Counted from the first letter of the stretch, positions 26,210 to 34,639 are shown. The stretch: DNA of 64,000 nucleotides from Oscillatoria princeps RMCB-10 (GCA_019359235.1 JAHHHT010000017.1:1-64000), one strand, 5' to 3'. Translations and numbers: made by a program. Notes: a model not told the origin generated them from the letters alone.

Positions 26210-28978
26210 ATGCTAAAAAACATTCTGCCGTGGGGCGGTCGCGATTCCCTCTCCCCTGATTCACACATTATGGCCAACCTGTCTAAACGGCGTTTCTTAA
26301 CATTGCTCAAACTTGCCCTCTTGGGGGTTTCTCTTCCCCTGGCGGTGTCAAGTCAGAGCTGGGTGCGGGCTGCCACTGTGCGGCATAATAGTCCCGAATA
26401 CGCTCAAACGCCGGAATCGCACACACCGCAACCGGCTCAACCCCCCGCTGCGAAAAGCCCACCGGCTAAACCCCACACCCACAAACCGCAACCGAGTCCC
26501 TCCGCTACAGCCAAACCGGCTAAATCCCACAAACCGCAACCGAGTCCCTCCGCTACAGCCAAACCGGCTAAATCCCAGACCCACAAACCGCAACCGAGTC
26601 CCTCCGCTAAAGCCAAACCGGCTCACCCCCCCAAACCGCAACCGAGTCCCTCCGCTAAAGCCAAACCGGCTAAACCCCCCAAAGCGCAACCGACTCAACC
26701 CCCCGCTGCGAAAAAGACATCTGACAAACAGAATAAACAGCCGGATTGGCGGTTAATCGCAACACTCGCTGTAGCGATGGGTGCGGCTTCTTACCTGGGC
26801 TCTCTGCGGTTCCGTCCCCTCTGGCTCCTGGAGCTACCTTCCGGATTGAAAATACCTAAAATACCCGGACTGATTCCAGCAGAGATTACCCTACCCATTC
26901 CTGTTTTGCTTGTTCTCAAGTACCGCCCCCGCGTGCTGGATGCTTGGGTGGCTGACCGCATTGAGGTGGCGCGGAATAAATTTGAGATAAAGGAGACGGT
27001 AAAGGAGCGCAAGATTCATATTGCCATGCCGGTTGCTCTGGATGGCAATCAGCTTCCAACCCTGACCGCAAAAGACTTGCAAGAGGCTTTTTCCGCACAA
27101 GAAATTCGCTTGCTGATTTGCGGGGAAGGGGGAGTTGGCAAGACGAGCCTTGCCTGTCAAATCGCTCAGTGGGCAATGGCGGAGAATAAAGCCGACCGGC
27201 TCGGCGCGCACCTGATGATACCGGTTTTGATTGAGGAAGAACTGGAGAAGCCGGCGCAGGGCAAATCGCCTTTATTGGAGGCGATAGCCAGGGAATTGAA
27301 ACATCTCAGGGATGAGGAGAAGCCGGTTTCTGAGGAACTGGTCAAGCAGCTTTTGAAGCACCGGCGGATTCTGGTGATTGCAGACCGGCTCTCAGAGATG
27401 AGCGAGACGACTCGCCAAGCGATAGCGCTGAAAGACGGAAAGTTGCCGGTGAGTGCTCTGGCGGTGACTTCCCGCGTTGAAGGCATCTTGGGGAAAGACG
27501 TGAGTCCAACAACCCTCAAGCCCCAGCCGGTTTCTAGCGGCTCGCTCTTAGTGTTTATGGACGCTTACCTGACACGGCGAGGGAAACGCAGCCTGTTTCG
27601 GGACGATCTCCAGTATATCGAAGATTTTAAGCGACTGTCGCAAATCGTCCCGGATGAGCGAGATATCACCCTTTTGTTTGCCAAGCTCTATCTGGAACTC
27701 ATGATTGCGGCGGCGGGGCGGCGGACAGACAAGTTGCCGGCGAATGTGCCGGATTTGACGCTCAGCTATATCAACAAGCTGAATCAGAATGCCCGATATG
27801 GCGCTCCCGACAGCGCAGCGGTACAGCAAGCTTTAAAAGTGGTTGCTTGGAAATTCCTCCAGCAGAGCTTTAAGCCAGAAACCGCTGACCGCCAAAAGGC
27901 AATCGCTGCTCTAGCTGCGTTGCGGGGAGGAGAGGAGGAAGCTGAGAAGCTCCTGACATATCTGGAAAAAGACCTTGGCTTGCTCCGCACTCAACTTGAC
28001 AGCGGGTATATTCGTTTTACCACCGATACGCTGGCTGAGTATCAGGCTGGGCTGTATCTGGTAGAGGACTGGAAAGACAACCGGCAACAGTGGCGCAATT
28101 TTCTGGCAGAAGCTGAGAGCAAACCGGGCTGTCCGGAGGAGATTAAAGGGTTCTTGCTGGCGGTGAGAGACTGCTGTGTCACCCACGGCTCAAAAAAAGT
28201 GCCCGATTTCGTGGCTGAGGACCTGGGACAGCTGGCGGGGCTAGATTTGGACGCCCTAAAACCGGCACCGGGGAAACGCCACATTCAGCGCCTGATCTCG
28301 GAGCTGTCTGTTCCAGAGGTAGAAGACCGGCGGCGAGCTGCTGAAGAAATCGCCAAGATGGGGTCACACGCCCAATTGGCGGCGAGCGCTCTTGTCAATG
28401 CCCTCACGGATGAGGATTCTCAGGTGCGTTGGAGCGCCGCACAAGCGTTGCTCAAGTTAGGCAACACCACAGAGCCGGTGCGGCAAGCACTGCTGGGGCT
28501 GCTGGCAGACAGCAATTCTTGGGTGCGCTTGAATGCTGCAGAAGCGCTGGTCAAGTTGGGCAACGCCACTGAGCCGGTGCTGGGAGCTCTGCAGGGGCTG
28601 CTGGCGGACAGCAATTCTTGGGTGCGTTTGAACGCTGCAGAGGCGCTGGTCAAGTTAGGTAAGGCCACAGAGCCGGTGCTGGGAGGGCTGCAGGGGCTGC
28701 TGGCGGACAGCAATGCTCGGGTGCGTTCGAGCGCCGCACAGCTGTTGGGCGAGTTGGGCAGCGCCACAGAGCCGGTGCTGGGAGGGCTGCAGAAGCTGCT
28801 GGCGGACAGCAATTCAGGAGTGCGTTTGAATGCTGCCGAGGCGCTGGTCAAGTTGGGTAAGGCCACAGAGCCGGTGCGGCAAGGGCTGCAGAAGCTGCTG
28901 GCGGATGAGGATTTTTCTGTGCGCCGCCGCGCCGAAGAAGCGCTGGCAAAATTGGGCCATCCTTGTGAGCCGGTTTAG
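26210..28978 (+). CDS. Membrane-anchored NACHT NTPase with C-terminal HEAT repeats
   Basis: A 922-residue STAND-type protein. Order: hydrophobic signal or anchor (about 30-52), a Pro/Lys-rich linker with repeats of KPQPSPSATAKPAKS (about 60-170), a second hydrophobic segment (LIATLAVAMGAASYLGSL, about 182-200), a conserved pre-NACHT region (RVLDAWVADRIEVARNKFEI), the NACHT domain with Walker A GEGGVGKTS (305-313) and Walker-B-like ILVIADRLSEM, then HEAT repeats from about 690 to the end. The last five HEAT units are nearly identical at DNA level with a 99-bp period (starts at 28499, 28598, 28697, 28796, 28895). NACHT proteins are ATP switches triggered by ligand binding to repeats; no effector domain is recognised, so output may act at the membrane. 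ATG 26210 is conserved in the collapsed copy; ATG 26270 (MANLSKRRF) would give a more standard signal peptide. Distant kinship with defence STAND proteins is possible but unproven. Confidence 0.85.
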   Translation: MLKNILPWGGRDSLSPDSHIMANLSKRRFLTLLKLALLGVSLPLAVSSQSWVRAATVRHNSPEYAQTPESHTPQPAQPPAAKSPPAKPHTHKPQPSPSATAKPAKSHKPQPSPSATAKPAKSQTHKPQPSPSAKAKPAHPPKPQPSPSAKAKPAKPPKAQPTQPPAAKKTSDKQNKQPDWRLIATLAVAMGAASYLGSLRFRPLWLLELPSGLKIPKIPGLIPAEITLPIPVLLVLKYRPRVLDAWVADRIEVARNKFEIKETVKERKIHIAMPVALDGNQLPTLTAKDLQEAFSAQEIRLLICGEGGVGKTSLACQIAQWAMAENKADRLGAHLMIPVLIEEELEKPAQGKSPLLEAIARELKHLRDEEKPVSEELVKQLLKHRRILVIADRLSEMSETTRQAIALKDGKLPVSALAVTSRVEGILGKDVSPTTLKPQPVSSGSLLVFMDAYLTRRGKRSLFRDDLQYIEDFKRLSQIVPDERDITLLFAKLYLELMIAAAGRRTDKLPANVPDLTLSYINKLNQNARYGAPDSAAVQQALKVVAWKFLQQSFKPETADRQKAIAALAALRGGEEEAEKLLTYLEKDLGLLRTQLDSGYIRFTTDTLAEYQAGLYLVEDWKDNRQQWRNFLAEAESKPGCPEEIKGFLLAVRDCCVTHGSKKVPDFVAEDLGQLAGLDLDALKPAPGKRHIQRLISELSVPEVEDRRRAAEEIAKMGSHAQLAASALVNALTDEDSQVRWSAAQALLKLGNTTEPVRQALLGLLADSNSWVRLNAAEALVKLGNATEPVLGALQGLLADSNSWVRLNAAEALVKLGKATEPVLGGLQGLLADSNARVRSSAAQLLGELGSATEPVLGGLQKLLADSNSGVRLNAAEALVKLGKATEPVRQGLQKLLADEDFSVRRRAEEALAKLGHPCEPV
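26460..26700 (+). repeat. Repeats coding for the Pro/Lys-rich linker
   Basis: Four to five imperfect units of CAACCGAGTCCCTCCGCTA with AAACCGGCT spacers, in frame with the NACHT gene. Unit lengths vary by multiples of three. Confidence 0.75.
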
Positions 28979-29123
28979 CTCTCCGCTCTAGAATCGGGTG
29001 AGCCGGCAGCACTTCGCTCCCTTCCCTGATTCTTTTAGCCGGCACTTCCCCCCTGATAGGGAAGGTAAGGGGAGTGCCGGTTTTGTCTGTCTATAGCACT
29101 AGCCACATAGGTAAGTGCATTAG

Positions 29124-29205
29124 ACCCTAAGGGCAGGCGAGACGCCTGCCCTACGCCTATACTTCCCTCGTTCCCAGGCGGAGCCTGGGAACGCGCCGGA
29201 AGGAG
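29124..29205. repeat. GGCAGGCGAGACGCCTGCC and GTTCCCAGGCGGAGCCTGGG elements
   Basis: Two hairpin-forming repeats side by side in the 28979-29370 gap, which otherwise shows no gene. Confidence 0.55.
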
Positions 29206-29370
29206 GCTCTGACTTGAAAATAGTCTTGTAGGGGCTTGCGCCCCCGTGCTCGCCCTGGGGACAATTTTTATCGGTGGCGGTGTGCGCAGTTCATCGTGAC
29301 TGCCTCCTTTTTACAATAAGCATATTAAAAGCGTAACTGCTTATTAGCAGTCAGTGACCTGAAAAAGGAT

Positions 29371-29406
29371 TGAGGAGCTGGAAGTCTTTGCACTTCCAGC
29401 TCCTCA
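29371..29406. terminator. Strong bidirectional terminator
   Basis: Perfect 15-bp stem, TGAGGAGCTGGAAGT with ACTTCCAGCTCCTCA, loop CTTTGC. On the minus strand ATCCTTTTTC follows, fitting the end of the PEP-CTERM gene; on the plus strand ACTTTTACTT follows. Confidence 0.8.
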
Positions 29407-29443
29407 ACTTTTACTTATGGCCAATGGCCGCTAGAAACCCAGT

Positions 29444-29541
29444 CAGGACATACGCAGCGACTCTTAATGTGGGGTGGGGTGGGGTGGGTTACGCTATCGC
29501 GTTCCCCACCCTACAGATAGAGGCGCAAGCGTAAGTCCTGC
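29444..29541. repeat. MITE-like element, family C, touching a stop codon
   Basis: Terminal repeats CAGGACATACGCA and GCGTAAGTCCTG. Its right end meets the TAG of the PEP-CTERM gene (29541-29543). Interior text (GTTACGCTATCGCG, TTCCCCACCCTACAGATAGA) is the reverse of that in the 23764 copy. Confidence 0.8.
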
Positions 29542-30383
29542 TAGTTCTTCTGGGTGCGCCGGCTGCTGCGCCATTTCATCAGAGCGCCGAAACCGAGAGC
29601 CAAACCGCCGAGGGTGGTGGGTTCTGGCACCGATGTCGGTTCGCCGCCGGTGCCGGGGGTTTCACCGCCAGGGGTGCCACCGCCGCCGGGGGTTTCACCG
29701 CCGGTGGTTCCACCGCCGGGGGTTACACTGCCGCCGGGGGTTTCACCGCCGCCGGGGGTTTGACTGCCGCCGCCGGTGCCTGGGTTGCTAGCGACTACTG
29801 AACCGACTGATTCTCCGACTTTGCTGCTGCCACTGCGATTGCCGCCAGCCGGCCCCACACTTTTCAGGCGCACGCCGAAGTCCAAACCGGAAAGCGAAGC
29901 CAGAGTTAACGTCCCGCTGGTGTCGGATAAGGTAAAGGTGGTTGTTTGAAAATCATCTGGCGTTCCCGCATTGCTCGCACCGCCAGAGTACCCAATTCGC
30001 AGCCCGAGGTTAAAGGAGCTATATCCGCTTCCTCCGTTCATATTAACGCCGTCGCCGAGATTATTAACACCGGTTCCCTGCACGACGTTGGTTACTGGCC
30101 CACCCGACACACCGGCCACACTGAGCGTTCCAACACCGCTCGGCAGATTCAAGTAAATGCCGTTGATATCGCCAATATTTCCCGTGCCCGGCTCCGGCAC
30201 AGAAGTGACTGTAACAGTAATTTTGCCGGGGTTATCAGTATTGTTCATCGTCACCTGCACTTTAGCAGCGCTGCCCGTCTTGGGAGAAGCGTCGAAGGTG
30301 ATGGAGTCAGCTTTAGCCTGCTGTGCGACGAAGGGCAGGGCCAGGCCGGCGAGGATCAGAGAGCGGATAAATGTTGCTTTCAT
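29541..30383 (-). CDS. PEP-CTERM sorting-signal protein with Gly-rich repeats
   Basis: An exported protein of 280 residues. ATG 30383 is preceded by a perfect AGGAGG ten bases upstream and gives a classic signal peptide, MKATFIRSLILAGLALPFVA ending QQAKA. The mature part is a beta-rich domain (ITFDASPKTGSAAKVQVTMN; LNLPSGVGTLSVAG; YSSFNLGLRIGYSGG) of unknown role. A low-complexity stretch of TPGGGETPGG-type repeats precedes the C-terminal signal VPEPTTLGGLALGFGALMKW with RSSRR, the PEP motif plus helix plus basic tail. PEP-CTERM proteins are surface or exopolysaccharide associated, processed by an exosortase not present in this window. The stop codon abuts a MITE. Proteins lengthened upstream of 30383 in the same frame are unlikely given the ribosome-binding site. 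Confidence 0.9.
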   Translation of the reverse strand: MKATFIRSLILAGLALPFVAQQAKADSITFDASPKTGSAAKVQVTMNNTDNPGKITVTVTSVPEPGTGNIGDINGIYLNLPSGVGTLSVAGVSGGPVTNVVQGTGVNNLGDGVNMNGGSGYSSFNLGLRIGYSGGASNAGTPDDFQTTTFTLSDTSGTLTLASLSGLDFGVRLKSVGPAGGNRSGSSKVGESVGSVVASNPGTGGGSQTPGGGETPGGSVTPGGGTTGGETPGGGGTPGGETPGTGGEPTSVPEPTTLGGLALGFGALMKWRSSRRTQKN

Positions 30384-30900
30384 GGAAACTAAACCTCCTC
30401 GAGAATCAATGCAGAGCGGACAATATCCTAAAGTGGCACTGGTCAGAACATCTGGGCAATACAAGCACCCTGCCCCCAAAACCTAGAAGTTAAAAATAAT
30501 CTCGTTAACTTCACTTAAAACCTCTCAAGAGGAGGGGTAGATGCCACTCTAGAGGTCTTTATAATTGCTTGATTTGGCCCGCGTTTGTTTAAAGCTTGCC
30601 ACTTTCATCCTGCCACACTCCCACAAGTATGGCAAGAGGTCGAGGGATAGTTTAATATAAAAATATATTCCAAGGCAGATTTTTGAAAGTTCTGTAAAGC
30701 CCCCCAAATTACGTAAAATTACGGTTGACAGGCACCTGCCGGCCCAATGCCTATTCCAACCTGCGCCAAGGTCGGTATGACCTATAGATAAAACTTATTA
30801 AAAAAACCTGAATAGCTTAACTCCCTTAGAGTTTGACCTGTTTTCAGGGCCTATTTGCCTGCTATCGTGAAGTCGGCCTCAGTAAGTTCACGCAAAGTCC
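30384..30900. other. Leader and promoter region of the PEP-CTERM gene
   Basis: AT-rich with no gene. It contains AACCTCTCAAGAGGAGGG-type hairpin sequence near 30519-30536 and a TTGACAGG at 30724 on the plus strand, but I cannot assign a promoter with confidence. Confidence 0.3.
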
Positions 30901-30929
30901 GGCGGGCAGTCCCAGAATACAAAAAAGGA

Positions 30930-31028
30930 CATGGCGCATGGGGCATAGCGCATAGCGCATGGAGCATGGAGAAGATTCAAGGCAGATGCGATGATGCCCC
31001 ATGCGATGATGCCCCATGCCCTGTCCCC
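30930..31028. repeat. GCATGGGGCAT / ATGCCCCATGC repeats
   Basis: Runs of GCATAGCGCATGGAGCATGG followed by GATGATGCCCCATGCGATGA, forming inverted repeats. The same kind of sequence lies inside the kinase gene at 43955-44138. Confidence 0.7.
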
Positions 31029-31108
31029 TAGCAGATAGCAATTCTGGGGTGCGCCGCAGCGCCGCAGAAGCGCTAGCACAACTGGGCCATCCTTGTGAGC
31101 CGGTCTAG
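31029..31108 (+). pseudogene. Third scrap of the NACHT-HEAT 3' end
   Basis: Codes LADSNSGVRRSAAEALAQLG HPCEPV in fragments and a TAG, matching the end of the NACHT-HEAT gene (28895-28978). The following bases (CTCTCCGCTC.AGAATCGGGT, then GCCGGC and CTCCCTTCCCTGAT) also match the sequence 3' of that gene. No start codon is associated. Confidence 0.75.
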
Positions 31109-31318
31109 CTCTCCGCTCCAGAATCGGGTTAGCCGGCGGCACTGCCCTCCCTTCCCTGATATCATCCCCACTACCATCCTTATCTGATGGCAGGCGGGAC
31201 TTCACCAATAACCTTTGCCGCCAATGCCGGTCCCGGACAAGCCGGCCCCTCAACCGATAGCCATCACTACATCCGGATAGAGCAGGCTAAGTTTAGCCCG
31301 CAGGCTATAGCAATATAC

Positions 31319-31343
31319 AGGACAGGCGAGACGCCTGTCCTAC
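31319..31343. repeat. GACAGGCGAGACGCCTGTC hairpin
   Basis: Palindromic element with 3' TACGTC. The surrounding 31109-31560 stretch contains no gene, only repeats. Confidence 0.6.
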
Positions 31344-31659
31344 GTCCTAACCAAAGTGGCTACTGCTATATCTTTTCCTCTAAACTCCGGTAGCATCGTT
31401 TTTGTATAGTGGGGGCCGGTTTATTACAGCCCTTCCTCGCTGTGGAAACGAGTTCGGGCGAACCCGCCCCCACAAACACAACAATCCCGCGCCAGGGGAC
31501 ACAGGGGAGAATCACCCATCTCACCCTTGCGGGAAGCTGCTATCAGCTACAGTTATAATTGATTTGTGAAATCCTCAGTCTTCTCTTTTCTTGGCGCTCT
31601 AAGAAAGCGGGAAGCCGAGAAAGCGCGTCTATGGCGGCTTGGCGGTTTCTAAAACACAT

Positions 31660-31759
31660 AGGACACGCAGAAACCGGGTTTCTGAACCAGAAGTCAAGAC
31701 TATCAGCCTTCGTTACAGAACCAGAAACCCGGTTTCTTTCATAGTTGTGCGTAAGTCCC
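31660..31759. repeat. Family C-like element, degraded left end
   Basis: Left TAGGACACGCAGAAACCGGG, right TGTGCGTAAGTCCCG, inner AGAAACCGGGTTTCTGAACC and CCAGAAACCCGGTTTCT. Interior closely matches the copy at 34920-35021. Confidence 0.7.
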
Positions 31760-31804
31760 GACACAAATCAATTATAACCCCTATATACAAGACTTGGCAA
31801 ATAT

Positions 31805-32324
31805 TCACCGGCATCCCAGACTTTCTCGCGTTGAAACTCCCGTGACTGGATTCACCCCACCAGCACGCTTGCAGAGCTGGGCGATTTCGTACCGGTCGAG
31901 AATCGCATCCGTAAAGTCAGCCCCTGTAATATCTACCCCTTGAAAACTCGTGCGAGTCACAGTCGCTCCCGTTAAAATCGCATTCTTCAAGTTCCCATCC
32001 ACCCAAAACACGCGATCTGCCAGAGCCTCTGTGAGGTTTGCCCCTTCCAGATTAGCGTGAAGCAGCACCCCTTTTGTCAAAATTGCCTGCGTCAGATTGG
32101 CACCGGCTTTCGTTCGCCCCCCGCATCTCGGCTTCCACAAACACCCCACCTGTCAAGTCTTGGTGAGAAAAGTCGTGATTGTTCAGATTGCCGTGGCTGT
32201 AATTCACCGTTTGTCCTATCGCCAGTGCCGGTGCGGCGCTCAGCAGACCCAACAGCCATAGCCAAACCAACCCTAACACTATTCTCAAGCAGCGTGCCCG
32301 AATTTTTCTCCAGCTATTCTCCAT
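31805..32324 (-). pseudogene. Exported pentapeptide-repeat protein with a frameshift
   Basis: The 5' frame (start 32324) gives a signal peptide, MENSWRKIRARCLRIVLGLV through LLSAAPALAIG, then pentapeptide repeats [20 protein letters not shown]. Near 32125 the homology moves to another frame: AEMRGAN is followed by [20 protein letters not shown] only after an indel (net loss of two or gain of one base). The rest reads [20 protein letters not shown] to [17 protein letters not shown]. The whole gene would encode about 172 residues and resembles small thylakoid-lumen or periplasmic pentapeptide proteins. It is a recent pseudogene or an assembly error. It stands alone between repeat clusters. Confidence 0.78.
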
Positions 32325-32358
32325 GCTCCCTCGACGATTTCTTTTTCCCTGCAGTTAT

Positions 32359-32456
32359 TATAGAGCGTTTCTCAGTTGGATGAACGTGTTTGCCCAGAAA
32401 CCCGGTTTCTTAAAGAAACCGGGTTTCTCAGTACCTCACTAATATGAGAAAGGCTT
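32359..32456. repeat. MITE-like element, family A
   Basis: TATAGAGCGTTTCTCAGTTG at the left, core AGAAACCCGGTTTCTTAAAG with AAACCGGGTTTCT, and TACCTCACTAATATGAGAAA at the right. It sits just upstream of the pentapeptide gene start. Confidence 0.75.
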
Positions 32457-32460
32457 TTGC

Positions 32461-32540
32461 GGACAGGCGAGACGCCTGTCTTACGTCTTTTGCGGGCATT
32501 TTTGCGGACAGGCGAGACGCCTGTCCTACGTCTTTTGGGG
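32461..32540. repeat. Two direct copies of GGACAGGCGAGACGCCTGTC
   Basis: Copies at 32461 and 32506, each followed by TTACGTCTTTTG or CTACGTCTTTTG. Located at the 3' end of the DUF99 gene, where they may act as hairpins. Confidence 0.7.
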
Positions 32541-32575
32541 ACAGTTTGCAGCACCGGCTTTCCTGCGGGTTCGGG

Positions 32576-33160
32576 CTAAGCGGAGCTGCCGCTTTCTCCC
32601 TTAATCACAGCCGCACCAATCAAATGTGCGAGGCGCAAAGCCTCCGGAACATTCCCGCAGTCAGTCAGCCGGTGCAGCGCTGCGGCTGTCACCTCGGGAG
32701 ACTCACCGCACACCTGGAAAAAATACGGCGGGTAGGCGTGAATCGTGCCGGCACGCTGCAAAATTTGCAGGCGCTCCTCCGCTCGCGGAAGCAGGCGGAT
32801 GACAAGTTCTATCGCAGCCAGATCGGGCTGACGCCGCATGACAGCCACACAGGGAATTTCCAGCCGCGATGCCAGTTCCGGGAGGTCAATCAAGTTTAGC
32901 CCGCCGAACCCAATCCCGTCAAGCAGTAAAATATGTAATTGCGGCAGGAATTTTCCGCCAATCAGTAACTTGCAGATGGTTTCGGTGGCATCCAAACCGT
33001 CTTGTTCCACCTCTCCCCAGACCATGCCCTCAAAGCGAGTTCCCCCACACACCACACCGGCTACTGACACGCTCTTGCTGGCGCGGCGAGAAAAGGGTGC
33101 GTCGTCAAAGCCTATGACGCGAATCACGCGCCCGAGTCGGAGGAGAGATTCAAGTTGCAT
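32576..33160 (-). CDS. DUF99 family protein (endonuclease V-like fold)
   Basis: A 194-residue soluble protein. The N-terminal RVIRVIGFDDAPFSRR and VAGVVCGGTRFEGMVWGEVE match DUF99, as does HILLLDGIGFGGLNLIDLPE in the middle, where the Asp residues line the likely metal site of the EndoV-like fold. DUF99 proteins are best known from archaea and are thought to act on nucleic acids; an activity is not established. The start ATG (MQLESLLRLG) is the family start. The gene has no obvious partners: repeats follow it and about 270 bases with no gene precede it. Confidence 0.82.
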   Translation of the reverse strand: MQLESLLRLGRVIRVIGFDDAPFSRRASKSVSVAGVVCGGTRFEGMVWGEVEQDGLDATETICKLLIGGKFLPQLHILLLDGIGFGGLNLIDLPELASRLEIPCVAVMRRQPDLAAIELVIRLLPRAEERLQILQRAGTIHAYPPYFFQVCGESPEVTAAALHRLTDCGNVPEALRLAHLIGAAVIKGESGSSA

Positions 33161-33437
33161 GTCTGGGAAACCACCTCACAAATAGGGAGAAGCCTCACAC
33201 TTCTGTAAATATACCAAAGGCTAGCTCCCAAAGGTGAGCCCAAAGGTGAGCGGTTGCCCTGGTGCCCCCTGGCGCAACGGCCCACCAACTTTATTGCAAA
33301 AATGGCACCGCTCCCCGCAAGCAACGGGAGCGTCCCACTTTTAGTAAAAATGCTGGATGACTTTGTGCCGGTGCCGGGGTGTCGCAGAGCCTGCGCCCTC
33401 GGAGCGGGCGGGCGACCGTCTGTTCCCCCCCCACGCT

Positions 33438-33668
33438 TCAGTGCGCCGGTGTGTGTTGGGCAATATATTGCGATGATACCTGCGATCGCACAAAGCAATC
33501 GATGCCCCCCTGTTCCATTATTGCTCGCGCCGGCTTATCTAGATGGCGGACTGGCGAAGGCTCGCCGCCTGAGTTACCCAGGGGCACAACCTGCCACTTC
33601 CCTGTTACAGGATCGCGATACGTTGTAAAAGGGTTTGTTCGCAACACTTTACTGGAATTGTTAGCCAT
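33438..33668 (-). CDS. Small conserved-looking hypothetical protein
   Basis: About 76 residues from ATG 33668, which has AAGGAG eight bases upstream. The opening MANNSSKVLRTNPFTTYRDP with TGKWQVVPL is compact and protein-like and I recall similar short cyanobacterial proteins, but with no known function. The C-terminal half (VRHLDKPARAIMEQGGIDCF) is less convincing. No membrane segment or signal peptide is seen. It is isolated, convergent with no neighbour, and lies in an otherwise repeat-rich gap. Confidence 0.6.
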   Translation of the reverse strand: MANNSSKVLRTNPFTTYRDPVTGKWQVVPLGNSGGEPSPVRHLDKPARAIMEQGGIDCFVRSQVSSQYIAQHTPAH

Positions 33669-33947
33669 ATCGACGCACTCCTTTGCTACTTGCAAAATAT
33701 TCTACACCACTGAACCACTTTGTGCGGTGCCCGCTCGCTTTCCGGGGGTGTGATAAATTCAGGCTCCAGCGGTGATCTCCCTCACCTTTACCCCACGAGG
33801 ACTCACCCCCCAATCCCCACACCCCCCACACCTCAACCTCGCTTTCACAACACGGAAACACCTGACTTTTACAAATCTGCCCCCAGAGTGATGGCAATAG
33901 TGCGACTATCTCTTTGGGTGCATTCTCCTTGGGAACTACTTTTATAA

Positions 33948-33982
33948 GTAGGGTGCGTTCCGCAAAGCGGAACGCACCCTAC
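33948..33982. repeat. GTAGGGTGCGTTCCGC hairpin
   Basis: Perfect 16-bp arms around AAA. It lies 28 bases upstream of the methyltransferase start and so would be in or near its leader. Confidence 0.8.
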
Positions 33983-34009
33983 TATTAACCTCAAAAGGAG
34001 AGACACGCT

Positions 34010-34639
34010 ATGCAGTTCCGACGGACAATCCTGTGGCTGGTTGCTAGTGCCGGTGTTGCCTTAGCCGCTGGATACCCCCGCCAGTTCGGTGCGGAGGCGA
34101 CTGAACGCCAACCCCTGGCTCAAACCCAAACACCCGCCCCCGATCTTCGACCTCAAGAAGGTTTTTCTGACGTACCTTACGTGCCAACACCCGATGCAGT
34201 TGTGGGGGAAATGCTTAAACTGGCGTTGGTTACAGGTGATGATGTCCTCTACGACTTGGGCAGTGGCGATGGGCGGATTGTGATTGCCGCCGCACAAAAA
34301 TTCGGCACCCGGGGCGTTGGCATAGAGATTAATCCGCGACTTGTTCAGAAAAGTCGAGAAAATGCTGAAAAAGCCGGTGTGGCTGACCGCGTTAAGTTCT
34401 TGCAGCAAAACTTGTTCGAGGCTGACCTGAGCGAAGCTACAGTTGTGACGCTTTACTTGCTTCCTGACCTTAACTTGAAACTCCGCCCCAAGCTCCTCAA
34501 ACAGCTCAAACCCGGCACTCGCATTGTGTCCCACAACTTCGACATGGGCGACTGGAAACCCGAACGTGCGGTAAGGGTGCGAGATCCGGCTAACCAGCAC
34601 TTCCTTTTTTACTGGGTTGTGCCCGAAACTGGTCTTTGA
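34010..34639 (+). CDS. Exported SAM-dependent methyltransferase
   Basis: A 209-residue class I methyltransferase. AGGAGAG lies 7 to 8 bases before the ATG. The N-terminus MQFRRTILWLVASAGVALAA is a signal peptide or membrane anchor, followed by a Pro-rich spacer (AQTQTPAPDLRPQE). The catalytic fold shows DVPYVPTPDAVVGEML, motif I VLYDLGSGDGRIVI, an acidic end of strand 2 in GVGIEINPRLV, and KFLQQNLFEADLSEATVVTL followed by LLPDLNLKLRPKLLKQL. This pattern resembles FAM173/ATPSCKMT-type lysine methyltransferases. The exported location is unusual, because SAM is a cytoplasmic cofactor; it may be anchored with the domain on the cytoplasmic side. Substrate is unknown. Confidence 0.85.
   Translation: MQFRRTILWLVASAGVALAAGYPRQFGAEATERQPLAQTQTPAPDLRPQEGFSDVPYVPTPDAVVGEMLKLALVTGDDVLYDLGSGDGRIVIAAAQKFGTRGVGIEINPRLVQKSRENAEKAGVADRVKFLQQNLFEADLSEATVVTLYLLPDLNLKLRPKLLKQLKPGTRIVSHNFDMGDWKPERAVRVRDPANQHFLFYWVVPETGL

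Noticed and set aside
28420-28866. Minus-strand 148-residue frame in the HEAT region
   Set aside because: Shadow of the 99-bp repeats in the NACHT-HEAT gene; plus-strand frame has clear HEAT protein logic.
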